Assembly (NCBI RefSeq): GCF_020536995.1
Contig: NC_068359.1
Coordinates: 125,458,314 to 125,522,313, forward strand
Source: Dreissena polymorpha
Taxonomy: Eukaryota > Mollusca > Bivalvia > Myida > Dreissenidae
Reading direction: 5' to 3'
DNA: 64,000 nt
In this document: positions 38,152 to 51,100 of the stretch, one piece after another
Position numbering within the stretch: the stretch's first letter is position 1
Layout: the number at the start of each line of letters is the position of its first letter
The notes under the pieces: model-generated
The model's input: only the letters and a program-made list of their open reading frames with translations
Databases searched by the model: none
Told to the model about the DNA's origin: nothing
Made by a program: the position numbers and the translations under genes

Positions 38152-38747
38152 GTTGTATTGGATTTCCAATGCGTAGTGTTGGGTCACAGAGGATATGAGC
38201 CAGCCATGAACGAAAAGATCTGTGGTACGGACGGGATCACATACCAGAACTTGTGAGTGAATCTGTTTATATATAAGGGATAACATACTAGAACCTGTGA
38301 GTGAATATGTTCATATGTAAGGGATCACATACCATAACTTTTTAGTGAGTATTCACATGTGTATGTCCATTGAAATATGGTCGCTATAACTCTTTTCGCA
38401 TGACGCTTGACTTTAAAAAAAATGATGTATGGAATGTTTTGTCCTGTATTATATAGGCTATTCGTCTAAATTAATGAGAAGCGGACTTAACAAGACTTAA
38501 CAAGACTTCATTTGCTGACAATGTTTCAACAGTTTCATTATATTTATAGATAATTAACAACGTAAACAAATAACCACATACATTGAAAGTTCCAACGTTA
38601 TAAATTGGAAGAGAACTAACATTTAACCACTACAACACACAAACTAAATATTTGATGTCCACTTCTCTCGACAGCTGAGAGTACGAGAAAGAGAGGTGCA
38701 TGCACAGGGACCTGCACGTGGCGAAACTAGGCGACTGCAGCGCGTAA
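38152..38747 (+). pseudogene. Kazal-type inhibitor-like gene, 3' exons, with in-frame TGA
   Basis: Exon 38152-38252 (acceptor TTTTCGCAG, donor GTGAGT) encodes FQCVVLGHRGYEPAMNEKIC and then GTDGITYQN. Exon 38675-38747 (acceptor TCTCGACAG) continues with EYEKERCMHRDLHVAKLGDC, SA and TAA. 'CGTDGITY' and 'VAKLGDC' are Kazal hallmarks. Phases match, but the codon spanning the join is TTC and the next is TGA, exactly where Kazal domains place cysteine 4. Cysteine 2 is also missing, while 1, 3, 5 and 6 remain. Kazal domains are secreted serine-protease inhibitors. The upstream signal-peptide exon was not found. It may be a nonsense allele, a pseudogene or a sequence error. Confidence 0.6.
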
Positions 38748-38793
38748 ACCGGATGTGAATTCGTGTTTATGTTACATTTTAAGGCGGCAAATC

Positions 38794-38799
38794 AATAAA
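38794..38799 (+). terminator. Polyadenylation signal of the Kazal-like gene
   Basis: AATAAA lies 47 bases after the TAA stop, suggesting that this gene is or was transcribed to a proper 3' end. Confidence 0.6.
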
Positions 38800-38879
38800 A
38801 TACTTCTTTATTCACTTAATGCCAGATTAAACGCTCGCTGTTGTTTGTAGACAACGGACGCTGATGAAATGTTGTAAAC

Positions 38880-39075
38880 GATGTTCAAATCACTGCTAAC
38901 AACACACTTAAACTACAACGATCAATCAAATTACTGCTTACAATACACTACAACTACAACGACCAATCATATCACTGCGTACAACACGCTACAACTACAA
39001 CGACCAATCAAATCACTGCTTACAACACACTTCAACTTCACCGACGAATCAAATCACTGCTTACAGCAACTTAAA
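38880..39075. repeat. ~43-bp minisatellite downstream of the Kazal-like gene
   Basis: Four to five units of AATCACTGCTTACAACACAC plus TACAACTACAACGACC. Confidence 0.8.
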
Positions 39076-40095
39076 CGGCAAAACAGCCTATTTAGGCACA
39101 GGGAATGCCGCAGCAATTGAATCGTGTAATTCAGTAGAACGCATGCATGTTAACAGCAAAATGATTTTATCTACACCTATTATACCCGCAAACATTTACC
39201 TTAATGATAAAAAGTTGTTTTTTTCGCAAATGGGGATAAAATATGAATCTTTTAATTAAGCTTTAAATGCTTTAACAACTAAATAAGACGAAACATGCAT
39301 TATAAAGACCAACCATTTTTAATGCAAATTTCTTTTGCTTTTTAAAGAATTATAGTCATTAAGATGTGCTTTTGTAAATAAAATACCGCAGATCAGTCTG
39401 CTTTATTTCTAACATGTCGATTAACGAAATAAGTCAATAACTATTTGCCAGGAGCACACCTACACGCAGAAGGTAAATTATTGATTAAAACAAAAACTTG
39501 AATAGTAAAAGTTTTGTCAGCTGTAATTAAAAAATAAGAAGCCCACGTTAAATTTAAAGTGTCAAAATACTTTTTAGTAGTGAAGCATAAATACGATACA
39601 AATAAAGCTGAAACTTTACTTATATACGAATATACAAGATCTGCCAGAAGACAGCGCGCTCGACTATTTTACGTGCTTGAAAGTATAACGTAAGCCATCA
39701 TGGGGAAATTGTTCATATTCAATAAGGTCAAGGTAATATAGTCATATTCAAACTGGAAGAGGACCATTATTGAAACATATTGATCGCTTATGTTTTGGAG
39801 AAGTTTTACATTGATAGAGGTATATTTTCCACAATCTATTGAACATTTGTAAAGACATAAAACAAACTAATAAGATAATAATAATAAGGTACGTGAGTTT
39901 TAATGCTAAAGTTTGTAGTTGCTGAATTTCCATATTTCCAAAAACTGACGATATGATTCTTGTCCACAGTTCATGAAAACCTAATTTTTAGACAGAATAT
40001 AATTAATAATTGCAATTATATTCCTGAGTTATATAAAAATAAAAAAATAGTTGGGATGGTTAGACGGTATTTCAAAACTAAAATAATAAAAATAA
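39076..40095. other. Intergenic; one dispersed-repeat scrap
   Basis: Around 39,635-39,690, TGCCAGAAGACAGCGCGCTC matches the start of a common bivalve repeat. Otherwise nothing is supported. Confidence 0.4.
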
Positions 40096-40119
40096 ATATT
40101 TTTTGTACCATGTTTCAAA

Positions 40120-41690
40120 AAACAAGAGCTGTGTTTGTGAAACCCAACCCCCCACTGCGCTTTGGAGTCATATATTTGACCTTTGACCTTGAAGGATGAC
40201 CTTGACCTTTATCCACGCAAAATGTGCAGATCGATGAGATACACATGCATGCCAAGTATCAAGTTGCTATATTCTTTATAGCAAAAGTTATGATCAATGT
40301 TTAAGTTTTGGGACACATACATACAATGACAGACAGACAGTCCAAAAACAATATACTCCCGATCATTCAATCCGGGGGCACAATAAATTCTTTTTAGAAG
40401 GGGGTGGGGTGGGGTGGAGAGGGGGGAATAATGTGGGCTGGTGGTCATTTATTTAGGGGTCGATTCTGGGGTGGGGCGTCGGTGATGGTTTGAGTAGAGT
40501 CCATTGTGGTTCGTAAGGTAAGTGTTGTTTTGTCAAAGTATGAATCAAATCTGATCATAAATAAAGAAGTTGTGGCAATTTTAGCAAAATTTAATAATTT
40601 GCCCTTAAAAGTCAATGTTATTAAAAGGTCAAGGTCAAATTCAACTTGTCAGGTACAGTATGATAATAAGAAAGTATTTGAAGTTTAAAAAGCAATAGCC
40701 TTGATACTTTAGAAGTAAAGTGGATATAAACACAAAATTTAACCAAATACTCAAAGTTACTAACTTAAAAAAGGGCCATAATTCCGTCAAAATGCCAACC
40801 AGAGTTATGCAACTTTCCCTGTACAGTCCCCTTATGATAATTAGCGAGTGTTCCTATTCTGAAAGCAATAGCTATCATACTTTAGGAGTAAAGTGAACTG
40901 AAACAAAAAACTGAACCAAATTTTAAATTTTCTAAAAATTAAAGGGGCCATAATTCTGTCAAAATGCCAGTCATAGTTACATAACTTTGCCTGCACAGTC
41001 CCCTTATTATAGCAAGTATTGCAAGTATGAAAGCAATAGCTTTGATACTTTAGGAATAAAGTGGACCTAAACACAAAACTTAACCAAATTGTCAATTTTC
41101 TAAGTATAAAAAAGAAACATAATTCTTACAAAATGCTTGATACAGTTGCTGCTCTTGTTTATAGATTGGGGTCATGTTTGTTAAGAAGTATGCAAATTAT
41201 GAAAGCAATGTGTCAAGAGACATAGAAATATTTTAGGTAGTACGCAAACTTTAACATAGATTTATCAATAATATGCATATTCTAAGTGGGAAAAGGGTCA
41301 TAAATCTTACAAAATGCTTGTTACAGTTGTCTGCCCTTGTTTAAAGATTGGGGTCATGTTGGTAAAAAAGTATGCAAAATATGAAAGCAATATATCAAGG
41401 GACATATAAAATATGTGTGGTGGTAGGCACACTTTAACATAGATTTATCAATAATATGCATATTCTTAGTGAAAAAAGGGTCATAATTCTTACAAAATGC
41501 TTGATACAGTTGTCTGCTCTTGTTTATAGATTGGGGTCATGTAGGTAAAGAAGAATGCAAAATATTAAAGCAATATGTCAAGGGACAAACCTTAACATTC
41601 CAACGCTCACGCTCACGCCGACGCCGGGGTGAGTAGGATAGCTCCACTATATATATTTCATATATAATAGTCGAGCTAAAATGTATTGTC
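40120..41690 (+). repeat. Composite dispersed repeat with two tandem blocks
   Basis: It starts ACAAGAGCTGTGTTTGTGAA with GACCTTTGACCTTGAAGGAT. It then contains three ~170-bp units around GAAAGCAATAGC...GATACTTTAG, then three ~180-bp units around AAAGCAATATGTCAAGGGAC, and ends CACGCCGACGCCGGGGTGAG. A G-rich tract lies at 40,400-40,450. Confidence 0.65.
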
Positions 41691-43129
41691 TCGTTTACAT
41701 TCATACAAAATTCGTATTACTATTTGATAATCAACGAACAGTTCAATAATGGTGCAGATGTATTGTGTTATAGAAAGATAAACTCATTTAAAAAGCTCAA
41801 TTAGGTTAGGTATTTGTGTAAAAAAACGAAATTATTCATCTTGTTAAATCGGCCAATTGTCATATAAATAACAACATTAACAGATGTAAATACACGTCTA
41901 ATGCTGTTATATAGTTCGAATCTTCCAAAATCTCAATCAGATCAGAGAAAATATAATAGTTCTGCCATAAGAGATAAATGAAGCAAATGATCATTTTCAA
42001 ATATAACAATAAAACTGCATGATGAAAACAACATATACTGTATATAAGCAGATAATTCCATAAACATTTTATTATTTCTGTTTAAATACCAGTTGTCCCA
42101 TGACGTTTCTTTCTAACTGAGTAACGTGAATGTCGTTACGACTCTATATTAGGTACCCAAAACATTGTGAGGTGTTTCGTTTGAATTTATTTTAAATAAC
42201 AGTATCGATAAAATATGACAGTATTTTGAACAAAATGACATACACACTATATATAAATATCATACGCAGTTAAGGGATATAGAGATGTCTACATAGGCCC
42301 AAATGGACATTACTGTTCGAGGCGGGTTATATTTAATATACTACGAAAGTCAATCATATTTATTTGCACATGTTAAAACGACAAATAGATCGTATGTGCT
42401 GATGTTATAAGGGCTTTTTTGTAATTTTATACATGTTTTTAAGCGCCTATCCGAGTATGAGACTAAGGAGAAATTTCGGAAAACCTTTTGTTACTATGTT
42501 TAGCCACATTTGCTTAGCTTTCTAAAAATGCTAGAACCAGATCGGGTAATATTAAGTTCCAACTTCATCCTCCATTAATATAAGGCATGGGTTGGTAGAT
42601 GATTATTTAACGTTGGAAAGTCACGTCACGTGATATACAGTATATACCATACGATGTACAGGGATATTAAAACATAATAATATTAAAATTACCAGCGACG
42701 CATGCTTTCAATGTCATACTAAGCTAGCCAAAGTAACATGGTAAGACACAATATATTAAATAAAATATAGAAGAAAGTTAAAATAAACAATATTAAGCGT
42801 AATGATCTTTACGAAATTTGTCATGCTTCAAAAAAACAATCGAATTTAAAATTATTGTCGAATGTTTTATACAAAATATAAGTAGCACGTATACACTTGC
42901 AATTGATACAAATGCAACAACAAACACGCAGGTGCATTTGCATTTAAAATGGCTGTGCCATTCGTGACATTATTTCTCTTTTAGATCAAGTATGATCCAA
43001 TATCTTCGTTTCGAACTATTTGGTAATTGGATTACAAAAGTACGTACATTGAAACTACAACAATCCCAACAGGACAAAACTACGTTAAAATATATGGTGT
43101 ACCTTCGTACCTTCGTCGAAAGAACAATG
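41691..43129. other. AT-rich intergenic DNA
   Basis: No supported gene or repeat. Confidence 0.4.
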
Positions 43130-43632
43130 TTAACTATAGCTTTGTCACAAACGTGACGAATACCCCCACAAGCCGCATTGACACAGAATATTGTGCATGT
43201 TGTCTTCACAAAAACAGCGGACACCGTGCTTAATGTTTAAATCGCACTAAGTGACCCCGTGACCTAGATTTTGACCTGCCATGACCCATGTTCGAACTTG
43301 GCCAAGACATCATCTAGATACAACTTCTGACCAAGTTTGGTGAAGCTCGGATGAAAACTTCTTGAATTAAAGAGCGGACACCATTCTCAATGTTTAAAAC
43401 GCACTAAGTGACCCGTGACCTAGGTTTTGACCCGGTATGACCCATATTCGAACCTGACCTAGACATCATCTAGATACAACATCTGACCAAGTTTGGTAAA
43501 GATCGGATGAAAACAACTCGAATTAGAGAGCGGACACTTAATACGGACCGACCGACCGACAGACAGACCGACAGACAGACCGATAGACAAGCTCACTCCT
43601 ATATACCCCTCTAAACCTCGTGTGTGGGGGTA
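43130..43632 (+). repeat. Dispersed repeat family G, copy 1
   Basis: Two ~150-bp units (GAGCGGACACCATTCTCAATG; CTAGATACAACATCTGACCA), then (ACAGACAGACCG)n, ending CCTCGTGTGTGGGGGTATAA. Related to 54,650-55,910. Confidence 0.75.
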
Positions 43633-45060
43633 TAATAACACTGAAAATTCAATGTCATGCGGCTGATTTAAACTAAATAAGAACAGCTTTGACAATTATG
43701 GCCGCTTATCGAATTTCTCAATACAACAAAGTCGTGTAAAATGGTCCAAGATTGTAATGATGGTTGAAAAGCCTATCGTCAAAACAAAAACAGTCGAGTG
43801 AGATGTTTACATATACCCAACGATTATAATATGTCGCAATCAGTTATCAATGAATGATATAGCATGCAAAAATGTTGGTGTAATCCATCTGAACTTATCA
43901 AGAGAGCAATTCATAGCATTTGCAAATTAAATTAAACTTTTTTTATATGTATACGTCATGCCAAAAATTCGTACATGTCCGAATTGACGAATAAAAAGAC
44001 GATTATTTTACTACATAAACTAACACAATAATACAATTGAACAATGACAATTGTTCATTTTCATTTGTTTAAACATATACAATTATATTGAATAATATGT
44101 TCAAGTATTTCGAATTATTTCGTACTACTTAGGTAGGAGTATCGTGAAAAGCTTAAACAGGGCTCCGTGTTAATTAACATCGTAGGCGTAAAAAATCAAC
44201 CCCAGCATAACAGGATGTCAATATGTGTACTCAATATTTTCATTGATACTTCTCAAATCTTGATTTTAAAAACATAGTAAGTCCAGTATAGTAGTGAGTT
44301 AATAGTATCGAATATCTTTGATAAAACACGACCCAATGATAATGGGTCACACCATAATTTACATTTCATCTATGTATTTTCAAATATGTACACATGTATT
44401 TACATTCATGTATACCTTTAACAAATACTTACATATACATTGAAATTATAAACAAACAGTTGATGAAAATATATCAAATGAAACTATTTTAGTAGAAATA
44501 AATGGTTTTGCCATTAATATTAACTCTTATGATATGGCGTGTAACATATAAGACGCGGAAGAGCATAATAAACACAAAAAAGCATTTGCTATGGCCATAT
44601 CAGGAAAACTTCCTCGGACCGGAACCATTTCAAAACTAAGTTATTATTAAAATAAATGTTTTGCGTTAATTTCATGGTGAATAGGAAAACAACTGCAAAT
44701 GCATGCGTTCAAACGTTTTGACCATAGGGTAAACCATGAAGACGCAGGTTCTGACCAATAAGAATGTGCAATAAATTTAGCCTATAAAACATTCACAAGG
44801 TACATGTTGACCACGGAACAAAAAAGGTTAATCACAAAAGCTCATCTGAGCAAGTTATGAACAGATAAGAGAGCAAAGGGGGTTCATTTCAAACGCGAAC
44901 TCAAGCAATATCAATAACTTAATACTCTTCATACTTGAGAGTTATGGTCTCAACGCTATTATTCCTTCAATGTGCATAATTTAAGTCCAATTGCAATTTT
45001 TATGAAATACATCACACACCACATTTCATGACCAAACCCAATGCGACAAGGACATCATTA
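43633..45060. other. 3' flank of the kinase/caspase-like gene
   Basis: AT-rich. A diverged dispersed repeat (about 44,580-44,860) ends ACAAAAGCTCATCTGAGC, as many bivalve repeats do. Confidence 0.4.
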
Positions 45061-45171
45061 CTACTCCTGCATGCTTTCTGTGACACCGGTTGTCTGTACA
45101 ATGCTCATGGAGGCAACGGTGTAGCTTTTTGGGAGGTCAAAGAATGAAATGTCGAAACGAACGTCTCCTTC
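45061..45171 (-). CDS. Terminal exon with stop
   Basis: Encodes EGDVRFDISFFDLPKSYTVA to VTESMQE and a TAG stop at 45063-45061. It looks like a small beta unit. No canonical AATAAA was seen close downstream on this strand. Confidence 0.75.
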   Translation of the reverse strand, partial: EGDVRFDISFFDLPKSYTVASMSIVQTTGVTESMQE

Positions 45172-48100
45172 CTGAAACATAAAGTACGATTCGATGTATG
45201 TAAGCTTTAAGTATCTATGCGACATAAAAACAAAAGTGCAACCATATTTATATACTCTACTTAAAATAATGATTCATTAGTTGTATTTTTTATTACGTCT
45301 AAACTCAATTTTCTATACAAATATTAGAAACAAGTGACTTGATAATGAGCTACATTCTTATAATGATTTTTGTAAAGAATAATACACGTTAATACAATCG
45401 ATATAATAACATTTACCTTCTCTTTCTGTAGATAACTAAGCATGTCCAAAAAATCTGAATATTCTTTCAAATGTCCTGTAGCGTTCTTTTCTGTCTTGAT
45501 CAATCGGTCTGCATACTTCAGAAGGTCAGACTTCGTCAAAGGATACTCCTAGATATAAAATACATAAACTAATGAATACAAAAACATTCACGGATTAAAA
45601 AATATGCAATAGGGTTATCATATAAAATAAACATTTGCATTATCTTGCAACCCTAAGTTTGTGTAATTGTGAACTGAATGTAATATGTCACTGAATATAC
45701 CGTTATGTTGCATTTCTGGAGAACAGCTTGATGGACATCTCGGATGTCTGGAACGTTCTTCAAGCACCGCCCTACAGGTTTACCCACGCCCATATTCTGC
45801 AATGGACGTAGTGTGCATCGCAACAGCCGCTTCGAGTTCCAAGCTGACACCAGCTTTTCTACGGAGTCTATCTCTTGAATGTGCTTGGCCCTAGGTCCTG
45901 TATTGATCTCTATAGTCAAGGTAGCAGCAAAATTTGACACATTTATGTCTTTATCTGGATGCAAGACATTCACACTTTCTGAAAAAAAATGTCACAAACC
46001 TGATAGACTTTGCCAATAAAACAATTTAAATACTAATAGTGAACATGTATACAACATGTTATTCATAACATCTGAGTTACAATTCTGCAATTGAAACGTG
46101 CATGTGTGAATGGAAACAATGTTTTATAATTAAAACTACAACGAGTTAAAAAGTTGATTGGATAAAATGGCGGTAAACATCAAACAATCTAGTTTCCGAC
46201 AACAAAAGAAATTAACAATGTTTACAAGTATATATGTAGATATGTTCACGTCGATAATCGTGAATTAGAATCTTACTCCTAATATGTAAGAATACAAACT
46301 CACTCATAACTTCTGTAGCCAATTTTAGTTTTAATTGTCCGAAATTATTGAACTCTCTTGGGCGGATAAGAATACTCGGTGAATGTTCAATCATTCCAGG
46401 AAAGTTTAATTTAAATTCGAACATCACTTCATATTGATAATTATAGGCTAATATTGTGTCTTGTAACTTTATGTTACTGGTATTTATGTGGGGACAGTAT
46501 TCCTGCGAAGATTCAGTTGTTATATGTGCGTTTAGATATTTCGACAAATCTTCAAGAGTAATAAAGTCTTCTGAAAGGAGCTTAGAGCATTCGCACTTTC
46601 CATTCTTGTATGTGCATCTGTCCCCATTAGCGAGACCTGTTAAGGCTTGCCTTATGTACTTCAAAAATGGACTTCCATCTTTTTCATAAGCACTGGCAGT
46701 GTCATTTGGAGAAGTTGCGTTGAACTGAATGAGCTTCAGAGTATTTTTCAAGTCCAACTTTTCGGAGTAGCAACAGTCAAGAAACGCAATCACTTTTTCA
46801 AACGCAGAATCTTTACTATTCCATTCGTTAAGTTTTTCACTTAACGACTTCAATGAATAATTCTCGTCTCGACCAACTTGAAAACTGTCATCCTTGTGTC
46901 CAGAGTACACAAACAGCAACGTCCGGATGTTTTTGTCCATGAGTCGAGCAAATGCGTCATCTATTTGACTTTTAAACGTGTGCGTTTGACCCGCACCCGA
47001 ACCAATCACAATCACATTGTCTGAACTGCAAACATGTAATAATGCATTTTATAATATCTCATCTAACGTTTGATAGAAGTTTAAACCATTTTTTAACGTT
47101 ATAACAGGATTTCGTAACCAAATTAAACATCAATCAGAGCATCTTGTATGTAAATGAATATATTAAATAGAGGGTCCAATCGTTTAACATTCTAAATACA
47201 CACATAAACGGAAAACGCGATGGCACACTAACATAAAATGGTATTTACATGTAAATAACCAAACACAATGTGAATGTGTTCCGGTTAAGGTTCTTAAAGT
47301 TATTTGCAAGAACATATTTATTAGTAGAATTAATATTTTACATCAAGTTTTTTTACTTTGAATATTATATTCAGTATAAATCCAATCACACTGCTAACGC
47401 AACATTATTCAGTAGTTCTTCTAAAAATTGCGTAATTATTTATTAATTTTGTTGAAAACAAAAAGTGAACAAAAATTATTTCAATGTCTCTTAAAAATTG
47501 TATTAAATTTACACATGATTCATCTAAAAAGAACATGAACCGAGAAAAACGTAATAAAGTCACAAAATGGCTTCATTAAAAAAACTTATTGAAAATCAAA
47601 TCTATTACGCTCGCAGAACCACAAATACATCGTAGCAGACGTGTCAGAGTGCTGTGGCTCGATCATTTCGAAGCAACTATGTTCACACATCATTTCAAAC
47701 TAGATACGAACCTTTGAATTTATTAATTGAGCAGTTTATTTCAGGAAATTAGAATTAGAAAATTGTTTCGTTAGCAGCGCGATCAATGAGTGACATTGGA
47801 AATATACGGTTCCTGATTTTGCGCAAATTTCCGCGAAGGAAAAGAAACATTTTTGCCATAAAGTACCGAGGCAAGCCAATTTTCTTGCCATTAACAGCAA
47901 CATTAAATGAAACGAATATGGTTCTTTCCAATCACCTTATGCACATTGCAGGCACGACCTTCGAAGTAATAACGTCCTTAAAGGCATCTATTTCCTTCCA
48001 CCAAACCGGTCCATCTTTTTCGTCATAACCTGCTACTAAGATGGCGCCCCATTTGTCATCTGTAAACAGTATAGACATAATAACATAGATTTAAATCGTA

Positions 48101-51100
48101 GCATCTAAGACTCGTTCATCATTTATTGCAGACAGTAGATGCGCTTTAATTAAATTACGTATTAATCTCATACACCGAACATTTATTGGAAAATAATAAT
48201 TCATACTTATGAAGGGTTCAACAGTCTTCCCACACGTGTAACACTGGACTGGATTGATGTACGAGTTCCTCATGCATGAAAAGCACGTGCGAATCGGTTG
48301 CTTACAGAGATTGGTGGAATCCGCGAGATGAACATTCAATTCACCTTAAAAAACAGAAAATTGGCAACGCCACAAAACTACATTATTAACGTCTCAGTAA
48401 TTATTTTTATTTAAATAAGTGTAATATTCTAAACTAGGGCTGCATGTCAGCTATATACACACCAAACACCAGAATAATACCTCAATCCAAATTAATTTTT
48501 TATGAGCGGAAACTTTTTATATATTTATAGTGATGCGAGCGGCCCAAAGTAGATTCCCAAGCTAAACATCTTTGCAATCTACATATACTTACAATATCAG
48601 CAGAATATCACCATGATCTCACCCAGACTTGTCTCAAATAAACTATATTGCTATGTCTGCAGTTACCTACACACAAAACTTCAGTGTAAACCTCCATTCA
48701 AACTTAAGTTGAGCCGAAACAGTTGTTCTATAGAAACAGTGATATTGGCCCGACTGGTCTCAAATGCGCCCCAAGCTAGGTATGCATGCAGGCAACATAC
48801 ACATAAATGTTTAGTATACTGCTTCTTTTATAAGTAATTGAGCGTAAGCCAATTTTTAATTTATATGACAGTGAGCTTGACCTTGACCTCCATTAAACCT
48901 TGCTACATCCAGTTTGAGAAAATTGGTCAATGCATTCTAAAGTTATTGACCGTACACCACCTTTTTACTGTGTTTTAGTTACAAAGACGTTGACACAACT
49001 GGCTCTAAAGCAATGACCTAGCTAGCTCTTCATTTTAGTTACTTAGCCACAAAATTTCAGTACAACACCACCATCCCATCGCAAGCTAAATATCTCATGA
49101 AGCTTCCTATATCGAAATTTACGTCAATATTTGATAATGCGAACTGAAGTTATTGAGCGAAAACCATATCCTTATGTCTAACTCACACTTATTATTTAAC
49201 ATTAAAACTTATGAAAGATTTAACACATCCGATTTGTGTTCAAATTAAGGATTAGTATAAATAACATACCTTTTATGGCGTTATTCACCAAGCATATATC
49301 GCAACGACCGTTATCTGCTGTGTCCCATTTCGTAACTGACTCATTCTTACAAATGCGCTAAAGGAACCAAAAAACTAGTTTAAGATAATTTCAACGTCTT
49401 CAACATAACAAGCAGTGTACGAGTTCATCGTCGTTTGAAACCGAATTTCAGTAAAAGATTGATGTTCAATATATATCTATACAAAACAATCTGTAACATA
49501 GGGTAAAATACACAGAATAGCTCGAAAAGAAAATTGACAATTGTTTAATACATAACAACGATGAATATAGTCCCTAACTATAACGGTATTTAATAATCAC
49601 ATATATCTTTAAATTATTTAATTATTGATTCCAACGTGACTGTGTAATAGCAGTAAAGTTGTTATCCATTTACGTCGAACATACTTTCGACTTTTGGTGA
49701 AAAATAAATATGTGCAAATACATACCCCTTTTAGTTTCGTGTTCATTAAGCTTTTATTTAACTTAAAAATTTCAGAAGTGTTTTTTTAATTAACGTATAT
49801 TTATAATTATTTGATATTCAAATGAATTGCATAATCCCGTCAACCCTCTTCATAAGTTATATAAGCTTATCAACAGTTTACATTTCGAGATATACAGTTT
49901 ACGCAACACATGTTTGTACACAGACAAAACCCCAGTCAGTCGAGCAGGACTACCACCAAAACATCACTATCTACTTATTATACGTAATACAAGAAAAACA
50001 TGAAAAGTGCCATTATTCTGTCACAATTAGTAGAAAATAAATCCCATTAATTGGCAATCACATGCAGGACAAACAAAAGGCATAGCAGTTAAAGAGGAGT
50101 CCAATACATTGAAGGAAGACCATTTTTTTATTATTCAGTGGGATACTATGACAAAGAGCCATATTACTGCCAAAATTGCTCGCTGCTATAATTTCTGGCC
50201 TTACGATCACTTACACATAGAGGATTAAGCTGTGAAAGATTAGGCGAAATCCACCGAGCTTTTCTAGAGTGGAACAAAGATAAGGGCCATACTTCTGCTT
50301 AAATATCTAACTTTACTATGTTAATTGTCTTGGGAATTCCCGATATAATTTGTTAAACATCAATTAACATCCTATGCGGAAAATATATTTCTTTGAAACG
50401 ATTATACAACTCCTAAAAGTAATTCAAAAGATTTCAATCTTAGTGCGGATACTTTAATTCATTCAAGTAAAATGTATTCTGATTATTTAATAAAATGAAA
50501 TACGTCTTTATGAGGGTCATAGATATAATAATAACGATTTATTACCAATATAAAGCATAAAAAACAATATGCACCCTCTCCTTCGAAGAGGGGCATACAA
50601 AGATATTTATTGAGAAGAATATAGCCAATTAGATCATCTTTCACTTTGCTGATTACGAACGAAAATAGTTGAAAACGCACACGTGACAATAATTAATAAT
50701 GTTAACATAAGCCATGCCCCAGGTAAACCAAACATACAAATAAACAAACCGTTAAATCTTTGACGATTTCATCAGATGATAGGCTTTTTTCTTCGCCTTC
50801 CTGGTTCACGCTTTTTATGCACTTGACGGCAGTATCAACTGCTTTTTCTAAGATCTCTGGAATATCCCATATCGACGTCTACATAAAAAAAACAAATTTA
50901 CATTAAACAGCCTGAAGACCCAAGTAAAAAATTACAAGAAAAAAACAACAATTAAGTAAATTTACATAATATAAATGGTAACATATAGGGGGGTACCGAC
51001 ATAAGTGACAATAAAAACAAGCAAATTCGTTGAATTGATTTCCCCCGCTAATATGCTTCTGGACACAAAAGTGTTATATTTGACTATCAAAAAAGCATTT

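Noticed and set aside
48091-48206. Reading the RING-like exon on to a stop (LDATI)
   Set aside because: A good donor (GTATGA) lies just before and gives a perfect phase join to the next exon; read-through would end the protein before the caspase-like part.
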